A DNA stretch of 64,000 nucleotides from Axinella damicornis (Eukaryota; Porifera; Demospongiae; Axinellida; Axinellidae): assembly GCA_963931865.1 (NCBI GenBank), contig OZ007513.1, forward strand, positions 9,281,412 through 9,345,411, in the 5' to 3' direction. The notes under the pieces were generated by a model. It searched no databases. It was given only the letters and a program-made list of their open reading frames with translations, and had not been told where the DNA came from. A program made the position numbers and the translations under genes. Positions within the stretch are counted from its first letter, which is position 1, and every line of letters starts with the position of its first letter. This document shows positions 37,297-48,100 of the stretch, piece after piece.

Positions 37297-37348
37297 TGAC
37301 CTTTGAACCCTTGTCAGATAAGCTTATCTGACAAGGGTTCAAAGGTCA
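37297..37348. repeat. Perfect 52-bp palindrome
   Basis: Left arm TGACCTTTGAACCCTTGTCA then GATAAG; the right arm is its exact complement, centred on AAGCTT with no loop. It lies within a region of AGCCTCATTCCCAGGC sequences. Confidence 0.9.
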
Positions 37349-37511
37349 TGCATTGACCGAGACTAAATGAAGACTATAATAATTATTATTATAGCTAACT
37401 ATAGAAAATGTGTAGCTGTCAGTCTTTTTGTTGCAATTTGTGCTAAGTCCACCAGCTTGAACTGGGACCTGCACTAGCTAGCTAATTCAGATTCTGATTT
37501 GTGTCAGGTGT

Positions 37512-37551
37512 GGCCTCGTACCCAGGCCTTCAATCGCTGGGTACGAGGCTA
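37512..37551. mobile_element. Mini hairpin element, AGCCTCG family, 10-bp duplication
   Basis: A 40-bp hairpin (GGCCTCGTACCCAGGCCT ... GGGTACGAGGCTA) flanked by TGTCAGGTGT at 37502-37511 and 37552-37561. Confidence 0.8.
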
Positions 37552-38044
37552 TGTCAGGTGTAGCTAGGGGTTAGAGTAGCTAACTAGCTAGCTAGCTAGC
37601 TATAGGTAGCCCCGGGAGGGATAGTAAAGTGAAGTCAAGTGAGATTTTGCAGTGAAAACATGTGGAAGATAGCAGTTGGTGTAGCTAACCCAGAAGACAC
37701 TGTGGGTGCAGAGAAGATCACGAAATGGTGATATAATTACTGGTCGTGGCTTGGGTGTAAGTCCAAGCCGATATATGTGCTGAGTAAGCACAACTGCAGA
37801 CATCAATTTTTTTTCCTCCGTAGTATGCGGCTGAGAAAACGGAGCTAGCTAGGTCCTGGGAACGAAGCTCGAAGCTAGTATTTAGGCGCACGCATCCAGC
37901 CCCACCCCCTCAGACTAGCAGCTGTTTGCCTGAACGACGTGCTAAAAGTCTAGTCTGCACCGTGGCCGATAAGAAACTGATTTTCAAAGAGCCGCACGAA
38001 AAAACTACTCAAACAGTTAAGCGAAGCTGCAAGAACTCCCACCA

Positions 38045-41000
38045 ATGGCGGAAAGCAAGGCTGCAGAAAGTTACAATGCTTTCGAAGCCCTCAGAAATCG
38101 CTTCGGAGAAACAAAGAAACCTCTCAAATCTACCAGAAGTCTGAGCCGATCGAAAGCTCGGGATCCTCGCTCTAATGCCCCGCCCCTTGTGCCGCTCGTC
38201 GAAGAGGGAGATCAGACCCAAGAAGCGTTGTTTCAAGGCACACATCTGGTGAGCATATTAGCTAGCTGTCGATACGCGTACCAGAGAGAGTAATATAGTT
38301 TGTAGAGGGAAACCCCAATTACATGCGCATCGGATATTGCAGTTCATACAACATGCCTGTAAATTTCACAACCATGACACGCAGCAAAGCACATAGCTAC
38401 CACAGTGATACTAATTTTCATGAGGCATCTTTTTATAACAGTGTTCTGGTCTTGGTTTGACACTACGTAGAAATCGAATCATTAATGTTTGGCATTAATT
38501 TTTACTCTTTCTTTCCGCAGTATCCATGGACAACATCTCCAGCGAAAGGGAAGTGGAAAAACAGTCAATGGAAGTAAGACTACGAAATTATTATGACATT
38601 GTGCAGTCAATATTTGAGTGAAGAGTGGAACTAGCTATAGGGGAATCCGTCTGCCTGTACTATGTATTGCATTGTCTTACCATGGCACTAATAGTTACAC
38701 TCCACAAACTCGATTAAAAACAGAAGAGGCCTCATCATTTAGTTGGTGGTACCATAGATAATGTAAACCGAACTACACAACGCAACAGTCATGATATCTG
38801 TGTAATGACCTACTTCGGCTATGAGCTTAATGTGATGCATACCGGCACGTTAGAGGTAACCAAAAAGCTGATCTGCACTAGTTGTTAATATGGAGTGCGT
38901 TTTTACACAAAAGTGATACATAATTATGGCACAATTTTAAGGAGAATTGTATGAAGAAGTTTATCGCTTTTTGACATGGATATTGGTCCGGCATGAAGTA
39001 CATAGGTACCGGAAACGCGCGCACATCTAGAACCGGCCCTGCCCCTAATATACCCTAACCCATTGCCCTACTTCCTGCCAGACCAATATCCACTTCGATC
39101 ACTTTTGATGCTAACAAAGCACTCCATGTTTTACTGGGCAAGCAGGAATACCTAGAATCATGATTGCAACTGCATTGTGGATGCTGGTTGTAGCATAGCC
39201 TCATTCCCAGGCCTCCGCCCAGATTTTATCTCGCAGCTGTAGAGAAAAAATTTTCTGCACGGACTACCGTTATTGATGTCTGAATGTGGGCAATACTCAT
39301 GTCTATTTTCAAATTTTAAACATGCATAACTCCAGAGTGCATAGGTCTTCCAGTCTGCTATGTTAAACAATAATAGCTTTCTCCATGGCTGCAAGATAAA
39401 ATCTGGGCGGCCAGGCCTGGGGACGAGGCTAGTTGTAGCATAGGTCAAACAACAAACAACATGATAGCTATGTAGGAGGAGTGGTCTGTTTGAACTTTGC
39501 ACATTCCATGACATGAGGGTGTGCCATTGGACAGGTGTGTTTGTCAGCCATAACATTGCATAAGTGACATTCATAACGTTGGGCATCCATGGTCAGCCCC
39601 AGCATGCCATGAATTACCTAATGAAACGATATCACATCAGCTAATCATACATGAATTACCTATTAAGATGATATCACAGCAGATGGTCATTCAAGCAGTG
39701 AAGGATCAAAAGGTCAAAGAATTGGACTAAGAGCGATATCAGCCAAGTCAGGTCAACAGAGCAGACATCCATAGCTATATAGCTAGAGCAGAAGTATGTA
39801 CGCCCATATAAGGATTTACCTTCGTATAGAATGTTCCCCCCATAACAGTATAAGATCATTGGAACCTCTTCTACAATTGGATTTTCAATGTTTTGAAGCC
39901 ATGCATGCATGCATGATGGATTGTCGCCATGTAGCTATAGTATCATATGATTGTTGTCACGTATGATTACCTCTGTTTGACCAATCATGCACTGAATGCG
40001 TTCAACTACATGCAGATCCAACCATCTCAACGGGCCAGATTATGATTCACTGGAAACATCATCTGTGGCCAGTGGCAGTTCTGCCTACTCTTCCAAGGAG
40101 GACTCGCTAAGTCCGACTCACAGCTCAGTCACAGAGTTATCAGATGTGGGCTCAGTGGATTCCTCCTTCTTTGAGTACGACGTCCGAAGGAGCAAGGTGA
40201 GGAATATCGCATGGACATCGTAGCTTTTGTAATGTGACCGGCCGGTCTGTCAGCAGAGTGTCAGAATTGGTTGCAATTGGATGTTGTAGCTTTTGTAATG
40301 TAGACTGGTCCGTCGGCAGATTGTCGAGATCTGAAATGGTTAGCTACATTGGTTGCAATAATTGGGAACAGTGTTATGAGTCCATGAGTATTGCCATGGC
40401 TGAATGGTTGAGTACTGCTGTGGCTATAGTTCAGAGCAAGGATAATTAAAACGGAACGTGGATTGGAAACGGCAATATAAATTTACTACGTAATCCGCGT
40501 TGCGCGTCCTTTGTGTTAGGTTATCTTGACCAAGGAAGCACCCAGAGAGATGAAACAACTTGCTTGCTATCAATGCTTGTGTTGTTACTGCATTAGGCTA
40601 TTGAGTTTCTTTGCCCTGGTAAGAAAGGAAGCTAGGTACGCAGACGCAGCCTCTCTGTCAATAAAATGGGCCTGTGACACGTGATTACTTGTGTTAGGTT
40701 ATCTCGACTAAGAAAGCACCTAGCGATATGAAACTATTTGCTGTCAATGCTTCTGTGGTTGCTGCATTAGGCTATTGAGTTTCAGGAAGAAGTCTGAACT
40801 GGGAGCGAGGCTAACGCCAGCGTGCGCAACACTGATTGTGACATCATTTGTATTGCCGTTTCCAATCCACGTTCCGTTTTAATTATCCTTGTTCAGAGTA
40901 TGTTCTGCACAGACCAATCACGTTATTCATTGCTGCTTGTTTATCCTGCTATGACTGGCCTAACCGTGAATACTTGGTTGCTATGGTGAAGAACTATTTG

Positions 41001-41935
41001 GCACAGCCATTATTAGGTTGATGCAATATGAATATGGATGCAGTACTGTCATGCATTGAAAGTATTGCTCCATCCTCAACTCACACATACAGTCATACCA
41101 GTCACGAACAGCAGCTCTGAAGGCTACATTTGAACAACTGGGCCCCAGGGACATTCCAGACGACTTTGTACAGCATCATACCAAAGCTTGGAACAGGGTA
41201 ATCGGTGAATGGATCTTCGATGGAATTCCAAGTCATTCTGCATCAATGGATAGAAATGGTATGCGCCCACCTTCCAATGAGATCCGGGTACCGACTCCAC
41301 TTTCAACACCGCAGTTTGGAAGTACAGAGAATTTGCTCGACAGTGTCAGCAAAACATCGTTGCTCAGTAACGACTCAGACGATTGTGACGAAGATGTGTT
41401 ATTGACACCAGAACCAAAGTACAAGCTTGGAATATTCGTTCGCTCCCCCCAACTGCTGAGTCCACTGATGGCAAGCACCAGACCAGTGACGACTAGCTCA
41501 GCTGATTGCGATGAAACACCTCAAAATGGTTTGAATAACCCAGATGCTGCTTCGAATTCCAGATCCAGACAGCACCAGTCTGAGGAAATTTATAAAGATG
41601 AAGGCAAGTTGCCACAAGAGAAGCCAACAAGGACCGGAAAACCACAGGCACCCACACCCAAATCTAGCAAATGGGTAGAGGCCTACCGGAAATACAAAGG
41701 GATGAAAGAGAAAGATAAACAGGCAGATCTTGGGCAACAGTCCCAAGGAATGCCACAGTGCTCGGCAGAGGAGCCTTCCTATTCCACAGTTGTGGAACGG
41801 AGAGCCAAACTCTTTGGAGGGACAAGACGAGGCATTCGACGAGCACAGAGCTTCCAGGTGGGTCCACGGAACAGCCCAAGAACAGCCAAAAGGAACACTT
41901 ATTTTGTGAAAGATCTTTCAATAAGCTTTTCATAG
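38045..41935 (+). CDS. Unrecognised metazoan protein, Ser-rich, probably disordered
   Basis: Exons 38045-38248, 38521-38573, 40016-40196 and 41093-41935 join in frame with GT/AG borders to 426 aa, starting MAESKAAESYNAFEALRNRF. The protein is polar, rich in Ser, Thr, Lys and Pro, and has no membrane span or signal peptide. It has an acidic/Ser stretch in exon 3 (SSVASGSSAYSSKEDSLSPT), a possibly folded segment at the start of exon 4 (RTAALKATFEQLGPRDIPDD and KAWNRVIGEWIFDGIP) and a basic C-terminal part with WVEAYRKYKGMKEK. This looks like a scaffold or cytoskeleton/nuclear-associated protein, but I cannot name a family. AATAAA lies at about 42159, roughly 220 bases after the stop. Its first two exons are duplicated as a pseudogene at 30074-30607. 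Intron 3 contains a 455-bp inverted-repeat element. Confidence 0.75.
39197..39432. mobile_element. Hairpin element, AGCCTCG family, 236 bp
   Basis: Ends AGCCTCATTCCCAGGCCTCC and CAGGCCTGGGGACGAGGCTA are inverted. The inversion continues inward through AGATTTTATCT. Flanked by TTGTAGCAT at 39188-39196 and 39433-39441. Lies in intron 2 of the gene at 38045-41935. Confidence 0.85.
40437..40891. mobile_element. 455-bp element with about 40-bp inverted termini
   Basis: Terminal inverted repeats begin CAAGGATAATTAAAACGGAA and extend about 40 bases (GTGGATTGGAAACGGCAATA). Flanked by TTCAGAG at 40430-40436 and 40892-40898. The interior contains two direct sub-repeats (GTGTTAGGTTATCT). No coding capacity. 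Sits in intron 3 of the host gene. Confidence 0.9.
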
Positions 41936-42234
41936 AGCTAATTAAAGAGTTCCAACTATTTGCATGTATTTTACACATGCACAAAATTATTTGCTTTTGA
42001 GTCTGCAAAATGCACTGAATGCAGTACAAACATTTTTGTACTTTTCACACCTCATTTGTCATTATCATGGAATACATTTTGCACTGCTGACACCTCTGTG
42101 GATTATTGGCTTGTGCTGAAAGTGGAGCTGAAGCCAGGTCCAGTGTTCGGGTGGGGGAAATAAAGACTATCCAGGGTACTGTGACCATGGGATAGCTATA
42201 CTGTTCCGAACTCCAATACTGTGACCAACCCTAA

Positions 42235-42261
<27 letters not shown>
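42235..42261. repeat. Poly-C run (27 bases)
   Basis: Uninterrupted C homopolymer; the assembled length may be unreliable. A similar run of 26 lies at 42763-42788. Confidence 0.85.
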
Positions 42262-42265
<4 letters not shown>

Positions 42266-42377
42266 TAACAGCGTCTCTCCTCATCCCAGCCATGCACTCT
42301 TGAAGCTACACTCAAACTGCCTCATCCTCATGATCAGGATACAACATGCACCATTAGCTTGTTTCCTTGCCAGTTGT

Positions 42378-42430
42378 AGCCTCGTTCCCAGGCCGTTTCT
42401 CCCTCCCAAAACGGCCTGGGAACGAAGCTA
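42378..42430. mobile_element. Mini hairpin element, AGCCTCG family, 53 bp
   Basis: Inverted AGCCTCGTTCCCAGGCCGTT and its complement around a short CTCCCTC loop. Flanked by TGCCAGTTGT at 42368-42377 and 42431-42440. Confidence 0.88.
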
Positions 42431-42762
42431 TGCCAGTTGTGGCTTTTCGGTGTACACAATATACAATGGCAAAGCACTTACAGGACTATGAATAATCAGC
42501 TAAATCCTATGAATACTGTAAACTTACTACCGCCACTTGTATACTACACTTCAAAGCACTTCTCTGCTTAGGAATCCGATCAGACAAAGGCTTCTCCACC
42601 TACTAAAACTCATTATCAACCTCTACAAGCAGGCATGGCTTCAAAGATCAAACACAATGACACCTCATCAGAGTATAGTCTAGTCAGTTAATCAGAGCAG
42701 TCTAGCCGATGCGTAGATGAAGGAAATTCCTCAGACTTTCTGATTTTTACAAATGTACATAA

Positions 42763-42788
42763 CCCCCCCCCCCCCCCCCCCCCCCCCC
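42763..42788. repeat. Poly-C run (26 bases)
   Basis: Uninterrupted C homopolymer about 500 bases from the other poly-C run. Confidence 0.85.
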
Positions 42789-42931
42789 AGGTCAAGCAGT
42801 GATCTTAAAATTGTGAGAGTTGAAATTCAGTACCTCGATTCGGTTGGGTGTTTTCCCAAGCCTCGTTTCCAGGCCCCACCCACAATCGTGCAACTCCACT
42901 GTGAATGGTAGCTACAAGCAGCAGCAGATTT

Positions 42932-42968
42932 AGCCTCGTTCCCAGGCCTGAGCTTGGGAATGAGGCTA
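42932..42968. mobile_element. Mini hairpin element, AGCCTCG family, 37 bp
   Basis: Just AGCCTCGTTCCCAGGC followed by its near-complement with almost no interior. Flanked by CAGCAGATTT at 42922-42931 and 42969-42978. It is the smallest duplication-flanked member seen here. Confidence 0.85.
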
Positions 42969-43311
42969 CAGCAGATTTTACCTACTCAGGTACTGTACTG
43001 ATATTTGATACTGCTGGATGCCACTTTGTCTGCATGGACTCACACTATACAGCCACCACAGTAACTCTAGTGGAAACAACAAAGTTTGGAAAAGGGTATA
43101 GTGCCTCTGGAACCCATGCCACCTTCGGCAACAGCTTCCTACAATCTGAATTGAATTCGAAGCAGTGACCCACGCACATTGCTATGTACTGTGGACTTCC
43201 CACAGATTGTCGTTGGTGTGGGCTTGTCCTCGTGCAGTCTCCAGCTGAGGCTAGGGATTGGATTAACAGGGCCAGTATCATGTTTGTTAGTGCTGGTGTG
43301 TACACAGTAGC

Positions 43312-43367
43312 TACCTCGTTTCCAGGCTCCCTCCTGTGTGTGCAGGAGGAGCCTGGGAACGAGGCTG
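43312..43367. mobile_element. Mini hairpin element, AGCCTCG family, 56 bp
   Basis: Inverted arms CCTCGTTTCCAGGCTCCCTC and GAGGAGCCTGGGAACGAGGC around a GTGTGTG loop. Flanked by CACAGTAGC at 43303-43311 and 43368-43376. Confidence 0.85.
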
Positions 43368-44148
43368 CACAGTAGCCAACTGACTGAGTGAGTGGGCATG
43401 TGATTGATTGACTAAGTATGCCATGTGCTCGACTGATGAACATGTCAGTTCTGAATGAGGTAATGGCCATTACAATTGTGCATGTGACGAAGTAAAAAAC
43501 ACAGCAAATTATGAGACCCTCTCTATGAAAATTGACCATGTGGGATAAACATTGAATTTACATGAGTTTGATGTCAGTGCTTCGTACACGTATTTCGATC
43601 GCATGCTCTACTTCTAATGCTCATAGTGAGTGTACTTGTAACGCTCATAGTGAGTGTACACTCTTGTATGTTTTCTTGGATTCTATTGTTAGCAGACCAG
43701 AAGACCTATGCATTCAGGAGTTACACGTTTTAAATTGTCCGTACATTTGAAATAGACAAGCGTATTGACCACACAACTCTGGAGTGGTAAGTCCCATTTG
43801 AAAGATAAGAGTGTGATCAGCAGTGAATTGGGTCTCTGGTGGTGTATTAATCTCACTTTCACAAAAATGGCTTCCCAGAGAAGGTCACACATATTAGATG
43901 ACACAAAAAGACGAAATCGTAATCATGTATAGCCCTGTGATTAATGCAGCAAGAATTGTGAAAGCAACAACAACACAATACAATATTTGTCTGGGGTGTT
44001 AGCGTGATCTTGGTTCAGTGTAGGTACCGTCTACTGGGTTTGACCCGGTCCTCACCATCCCCGGCTCAGGACTAGCGTCAGTTTTTCTGCACAAAATAAA
44101 GTTTAGGGACTGCATCAAATAGAGATGCACTGTGTACTAGCTAGCGCC

Positions 44149-44720
44149 TCGAGCCGCCAAAGGCGGCGAGAGGGCATGCAGCTTCCTATAGCGCATGTAT
44201 AGACGGCATAGTGCTGAGTGTTACTAAAAACAACGTTTCTGGTTAAGCACGTGAAATTGCGTGCACGGTACGGTTACGGATGTTTGACCGAACTTATTCC
44301 TGGGCAAGGAAGATGAGTGCTACCGATGTTGGTACAGAAACGCCATCCAAGTGATCTCTAGCCCAAGTACTTCTTCTAGTCCGGGTAGCTCTCCTACCAG
44401 TGTAGCAGGCCCAGATTCGGATGAAGTATCGCTGGATGCAAGCCAAATTTCGCCGCTCTTGACAACAGCACAACACCTCGACGTTTGCTGTTGTGTAAGT
44501 TGGAGGGGGGGAATGATAGCATGGAAAGGAGCTCACGCTAGGTAGCTAGGTCCTTGTCAAAGATGAACGCTGCAGACGGAATGCCAACCATCTCGTAAGT
44601 ACAAAAGTGACCGCATAAGTACGTGCTTATACAGTCAAACTTTGAATTCTATATTTGGTAACACTCAGCATTTTATCGTCTATGAACATTGCATGCCCTC
44701 TCGCCACCTTTGGCGGCTCG
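44149..44720. mobile_element. Element with inverted CGAGCCGCC/GAGAGGGCATGCA ends
   Basis: Inverted repeats at about 44149-44180 and 44690-44720 (CGAGCCGCCAAAGGCGGCGA, then GAGGGCATGCA) bracket about 570 bp. The enclosed plus strand has a Ser/Pro-rich open stretch (about 44349-44495, with SPSTSSSPGSSPTSV) ending at a good donor (TGTGTAAGTT). An upstream ATG (44311) is in a different frame. It could be an exon captured by, or flanked by, the repeats. A similar end fragment is near 61346. Confidence 0.5.
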
Positions 44721-44736
44721 ATGTGCCCTTGGTACT

Positions 44737-45081
44737 AGTGATGCACCGATATGGTCTTTTACCAATATTCCGATAATCCGATATATACCAACAGATATCT
44801 GCCGATACCGATAACCGATCCGATGTTCTCATGTTTGCCTCACCTTGTGAAATCTTTTGGCCTCAAGCACTGCAAACAGAAAACTTCAGATCCTCTCCGA
44901 CTGAAGAAAACCAAATAGGTGATGTCTCTTCTTCCCTCTACTCGCCATTCTATACTCCGCAACAAATATTGTGCTGACAATGCTAGCACGTGGTTACGCA
45001 ATGAGGAAGCGCATTTATCGGCTGAGTTGTCACCGATGCCAATACTCCCCAGGATAACTGATCCGATTATCGGTGCATCAC
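44737..45081. mobile_element. hAT-like MITE, AGTGATGCACCGATA ends
   Basis: Termini AGTGATGCACCGATA and TATCGGTGCATCAC are inverted, 345 bp. Interior has GATAACCGATCCGAT-type phrases. GATGCACCGATA ends are common in hAT-type elements. No clear target duplication. It abuts the 3' end of JMJD6. Related 'CCGATACC' sequence is at about 28870-28950, 34220-34320 and 45912-45970. Confidence 0.7.
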
Positions 45082-45107
45082 AACAGTGTACCTAATTCCG
45101 ATCATAC

Positions 45108-48100
45108 CTACCTCTTTTTCCTCCTGTGGCAATCGTCACTATCACTCTCCCCACCAGAGCACTCAGAAGAACTAGAACTGCTGCTGGAGTCAGATGAGCT
45201 GCTCGAAGGCAACCCCGTCTCTTTCGTGAGATCTACGCTGTCAGCCAAGTCTGCTAACTCCGGTCTGTGCTCCTGAAACAAATGGGATAAGAGTTTTGCA
45301 TTCAGTTACAGGTATACACCATATATGGCCATCAGATCAGCGTGGACAGGTTGCGTCATATTATTCAGTATCACGACCCAACAATTCAGAACAGACAAGG
45401 ACATAACTCTGCTACCACACAGTGGACAATATAATAAATCATATAGCCTCGTTCCCAGGCCGTTCCCACCGCCAATTTGATCGCTTCAAGTATCAAACAC
45501 GGCGGGGGGAGGCCTGGGAGATCTGGTCACATGCGGTGCCATCATGGTAGACACACGGAGGGTGGTGCCCAACGAAGAATCTCGACGTCCAGTGTTGTAC
45601 TGTCCATCCAATGGCTGGATGTCGGAGCGTTCGCAAGCCAGACGATCGATACCGTTCATTGTTCACAACACCAGGGACGGATCAACACGACACCACCCCC
45701 GTGTGCGGTCTACCTGACATTATCACATGTGACCAGATTTTCCCCACCGTATTTCATACCGGAAGCGATCAAATACTGGCGGTAGGAATGGCCTGGGAAT
45801 GAGGCTACAATATACCTCCAAACGTATGCATTGTCTATGACAGAAGGAGGTTTTCATGAGTACAATTTTGCGGTCTTAATTTCACGCTGTGACAAAGGGC
45901 TATGATCACGCTAGGGTTCCACCGATACTGGTATCGGTATCGGTACTGGTACTGGTATCGGTATCAGCCCCAATACAAGACAGAGGTGAAGTATAAGGTA
46001 TTGGATGTTTATCTCGGTAAAACTTTTCAAGCCGTCCTGCCCCTTTCTTCGTAGAATTGAAGTCCAGTCTAATGTTAGATGTTACTTCAGCAATAAAAAA
46101 TCGATGCCAGAGTCGCGTACACATTGCACTGTTGACTGTAAACTGCAAGCGTGCACCGCACATGCGCAATAGCGAACTGTAACCCGTAACCTTAAGAGGA
46201 TCGTGGAAGAGCAGCTATACTGCAGTAGCCGTGCCATTCCCAGTCACATCTATAGTATTGCATTAAGAATGAAACCGGCTCATCAAGCATATCCACGCAT
46301 GTCGGGAGCTTGCAGTCTTGGCAAGAAAAAAAATTTGCAGTCAGACAAGGAAACCTCAAGATGAAGAGCAGTCACAAATGGGAGTAGAGACCAGTGGCTA
46401 TCAGACGATCTGAAGCCTTAACAAATGGGAATGTGGAGCAGTGGTTATCAGCGACACTGAAAGTGATGAAGATCTGAAGCCTTTACAAATGGGAGCAGAG
46501 ATCAGTGGTTATCAGCATCGAAAATAGATGCAAAGGTAACTAACTACTGTACTCATAAGCACAGATAAGACCTTGCAAATATTTGTGCTTCAAGATTGTT
46601 GATCTCGGTTCGCTTGCAGCGTACTGTTGAGCAGACAACGACTTGCAAATGGGAGTGGAGACCAGCGGTTATCAGTGACAGTGAAAGTGATGACGATCTC
46701 AAGCCTTTACACATTGATCCATGAACTCCCACCTTATATCACTGCACTGGTGACACACTAGTTACCATTCATTATCCCTTGTTAAGTCATTCATATTGTC
46801 CACAGCTCTCTGCTATATTCTTAAAATTGGAGTGTTTAACCAAGAAATCTAAAGATGGAACCAGAAATTCTGTTACCACTCAATTGAAGTACACGACGCA
46901 CACACCCCAGACCTCATCTGAGATTCAACTTCTCGGTCAGCTCGTAAAGCAACAGTGCTCAAGAGCAGGTGGAGGAGTTAGGACTAACTTAGGGTGAGGC
47001 ATTTGGAATGAAGCTACGGAGAAGGGATGGTGAGGATTACTGGAAGATCTGTCCAGAAGATGAAAGGTTTCTGTATCAGCTTGCTCTCTTTGAGGCCTCT
47101 GTTGAGTTTAGTACCGATCCTCCACCAGGAAATCACAAGGACATAGAACTCCTCTGCTGTGAACCACCACTGGATGCAATCCCACAAAACAGGTACACCA
47201 CGTTTTAAAGCGAAGGTGATAACTGATGGACATGCTTTCCCTTTTCAGAGCGGTGGCTTTAAATTGTGTGTCATAGCATCTGACCAGCAACAAGGAAGGA
47301 GTATATCACACATTATGATGTGAACCTGAACAATGTCTAGAACCATCCGTTGGCTTTCTACCCAAAACCATGACCCCATGACCAGTGTTACCACAAGCAA
47401 GGCCAAGTTCGTCTCTCCCCCATAGCAGTACGCCAACTGTAAGCCATGCCCCAGTGTCTTTGCCCCCGCCATTACAATATGTACAGTAGCTCCAAAGAGA
47501 GTCTGCAATAGAAATGGGGACCATGTTCCAGCTAAAGAATCTCATCAACCGGAAAGCTGTATGAGCAGACCCAAGTGATAATGTCAAAGCAGCCGAGGAC
47601 TTCCTACTCCTTCTTGTTCATTCCCACGTTGTGACAGCTGCTCGCCTACTGTACTCCCTAAACCCAACCAGTTCTGTGGCATACTTGGCAAAGTCAGTGG
47701 TCGCCACATACCTCAGGCTTCCTGAGCTAGGTGAAAAAGAATAGGAGCATCATATTCGTTGAAGATAGTACGTAATGACAAAATGTTTGGGGATATAATC
47801 CTGAAGTTCAGTCCTTCACTCGAGTCCCCTTTACCTCGGGCAAATACATGCACCAGTACCATTCACCTTTCTCGTGAATGTGAGCAGTTTAAGGTTACGG
47901 GATCCCTGCGCGCGGATACGCGCACCGTATACTTAATTAAGCGCTATTTCATACTTTTTTTGTCGCCAAAAATAAAGCCGTGTGATTCGACCTGGACTTG
48001 GAAGACCGTGTTGAAACAGGCACAAACAGTATAGAAAGGGCCGGACGAAGCGTTTTTGTAAATACTGATGACCGTTCCGAAGTTATACGACGCTGTATTC

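Larger units (their letters stand above)
36908..39132. repeat. Segmental duplication, copy 2
   Basis: Direct counterpart of 28048-32965 without the nested insertions listed there. It carries a shorter tyrosine phosphatase remnant (about 36940-37150, minus strand, still encoding FWQMVWEYESKCIVML) and the intact first two exons of the gene starting at 38045. Confidence 0.88.
41936..44100. other. Intergenic region with mini hairpins and poly-C runs
   Basis: No gene is supported. The region includes the polyadenylation signal of the upstream gene, two long C homopolymers and three AGCCTCG-family mini hairpins listed separately. Short frames here lack any recognisable domain. Confidence 0.55.

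Noticed and set aside
47306..47587. 93-codon minus-strand frame in the JMJD6 intron
   Set aside because: Antisense to a decayed plus-strand relic; the apparent hydrophobic content is not family-like.
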